Source: Lysobacteraceae bacterium
GTDB lineage: Bacteria > Pseudomonadota > Gammaproteobacteria > Xanthomonadales > Xanthomonadaceae
Length of the DNA: 7,536 bases
Assembly: GCA_028293685.1 (NCBI GenBank)
Contig: JAQGOI010000029.1
Span: forward strand, 1 to 7,536
Direction: 5' to 3'
This document shows positions 7,530 through 7,536 of the stretch, piece after piece. Position numbers and translations under genes: made by a program. Under the pieces are notes generated by a model. That model had not been told where the DNA came from and ran no database searches. It was given only the letters and a program-made list of their open reading frames with translations. Positions within the stretch are counted from its first letter, which is position 1, and every line of letters starts with the position of its first letter.

Positions 7530-7536
7530 GTGGTCA

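Noticed and set aside
1..7536. CRISPR array, insertion sequence, tRNA or phage element
   Set aside because: No regularly spaced long repeats, terminal inverted repeats with transposase, tRNA-like cloverleaf or phage-type proteins were seen on either strand.

Overview
This is a 7.5 kb stretch of GC-rich bacterial chromosome. It carries a central-carbon gene cluster followed by an unrelated-looking signalling gene and a small unknown gene. GC-rich third codon positions, a proteobacterial-style acetate kinase variant and the PAS-GGDEF protein suggest a Proteobacterium. A gammaproteobacterium of the Xanthomonadales type (Rhodanobacteraceae or Xanthomonadaceae) is my best guess, but this rests on general resemblance only; there is no rRNA or other taxonomic marker here.

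Layout: (1) 1-4969, plus strand: three tightly packed genes. These are the C-terminal roughly 580 residues of a phosphoketolase (xfp, its N-terminus lies left of the window), acetate kinase (ackA, whose GTG start overlaps the xfp stop by 4 nt), and transketolase (tkt, 13 nt after ackA). (2) 4979-5884, minus strand: a short-form, probably NAD-dependent 6-phosphogluconate dehydrogenase (gnd). It converges on tkt with only 9 nt between the stop codons. (3) 5885-6197: a 313-nt divergent intergenic region with a phased ATCGA repeat. (4) 6198-7244, plus strand: a soluble PAS-GGDEF diguanylate cyclase with intact catalytic and inhibitory sites. (5) 7313-7516, minus strand: a small protein of unknown function that may begin just beyond the right edge.

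The first four genes form a coherent pathway. Gnd makes ribulose 5-phosphate with NADH and CO2. Transketolase interconverts the pentose and hexose phosphates. Phosphoketolase splits xylulose 5-phosphate and/or fructose 6-phosphate with phosphate to acetyl phosphate plus glyceraldehyde 3-phosphate or erythrose 4-phosphate. Acetate kinase turns the acetyl phosphate into acetate and ATP. This is a phosphoketolase shunt; its enzymes are known and I do not claim a new system. The points most worth a second look are the xfp-ackA overlap, the NAD-type Gnd, an acidic/glycine-rich insertion near the transketolase active site, the acetate-kinase motif variants, the phased repeat upstream of gnd, and the small gene at the right edge.
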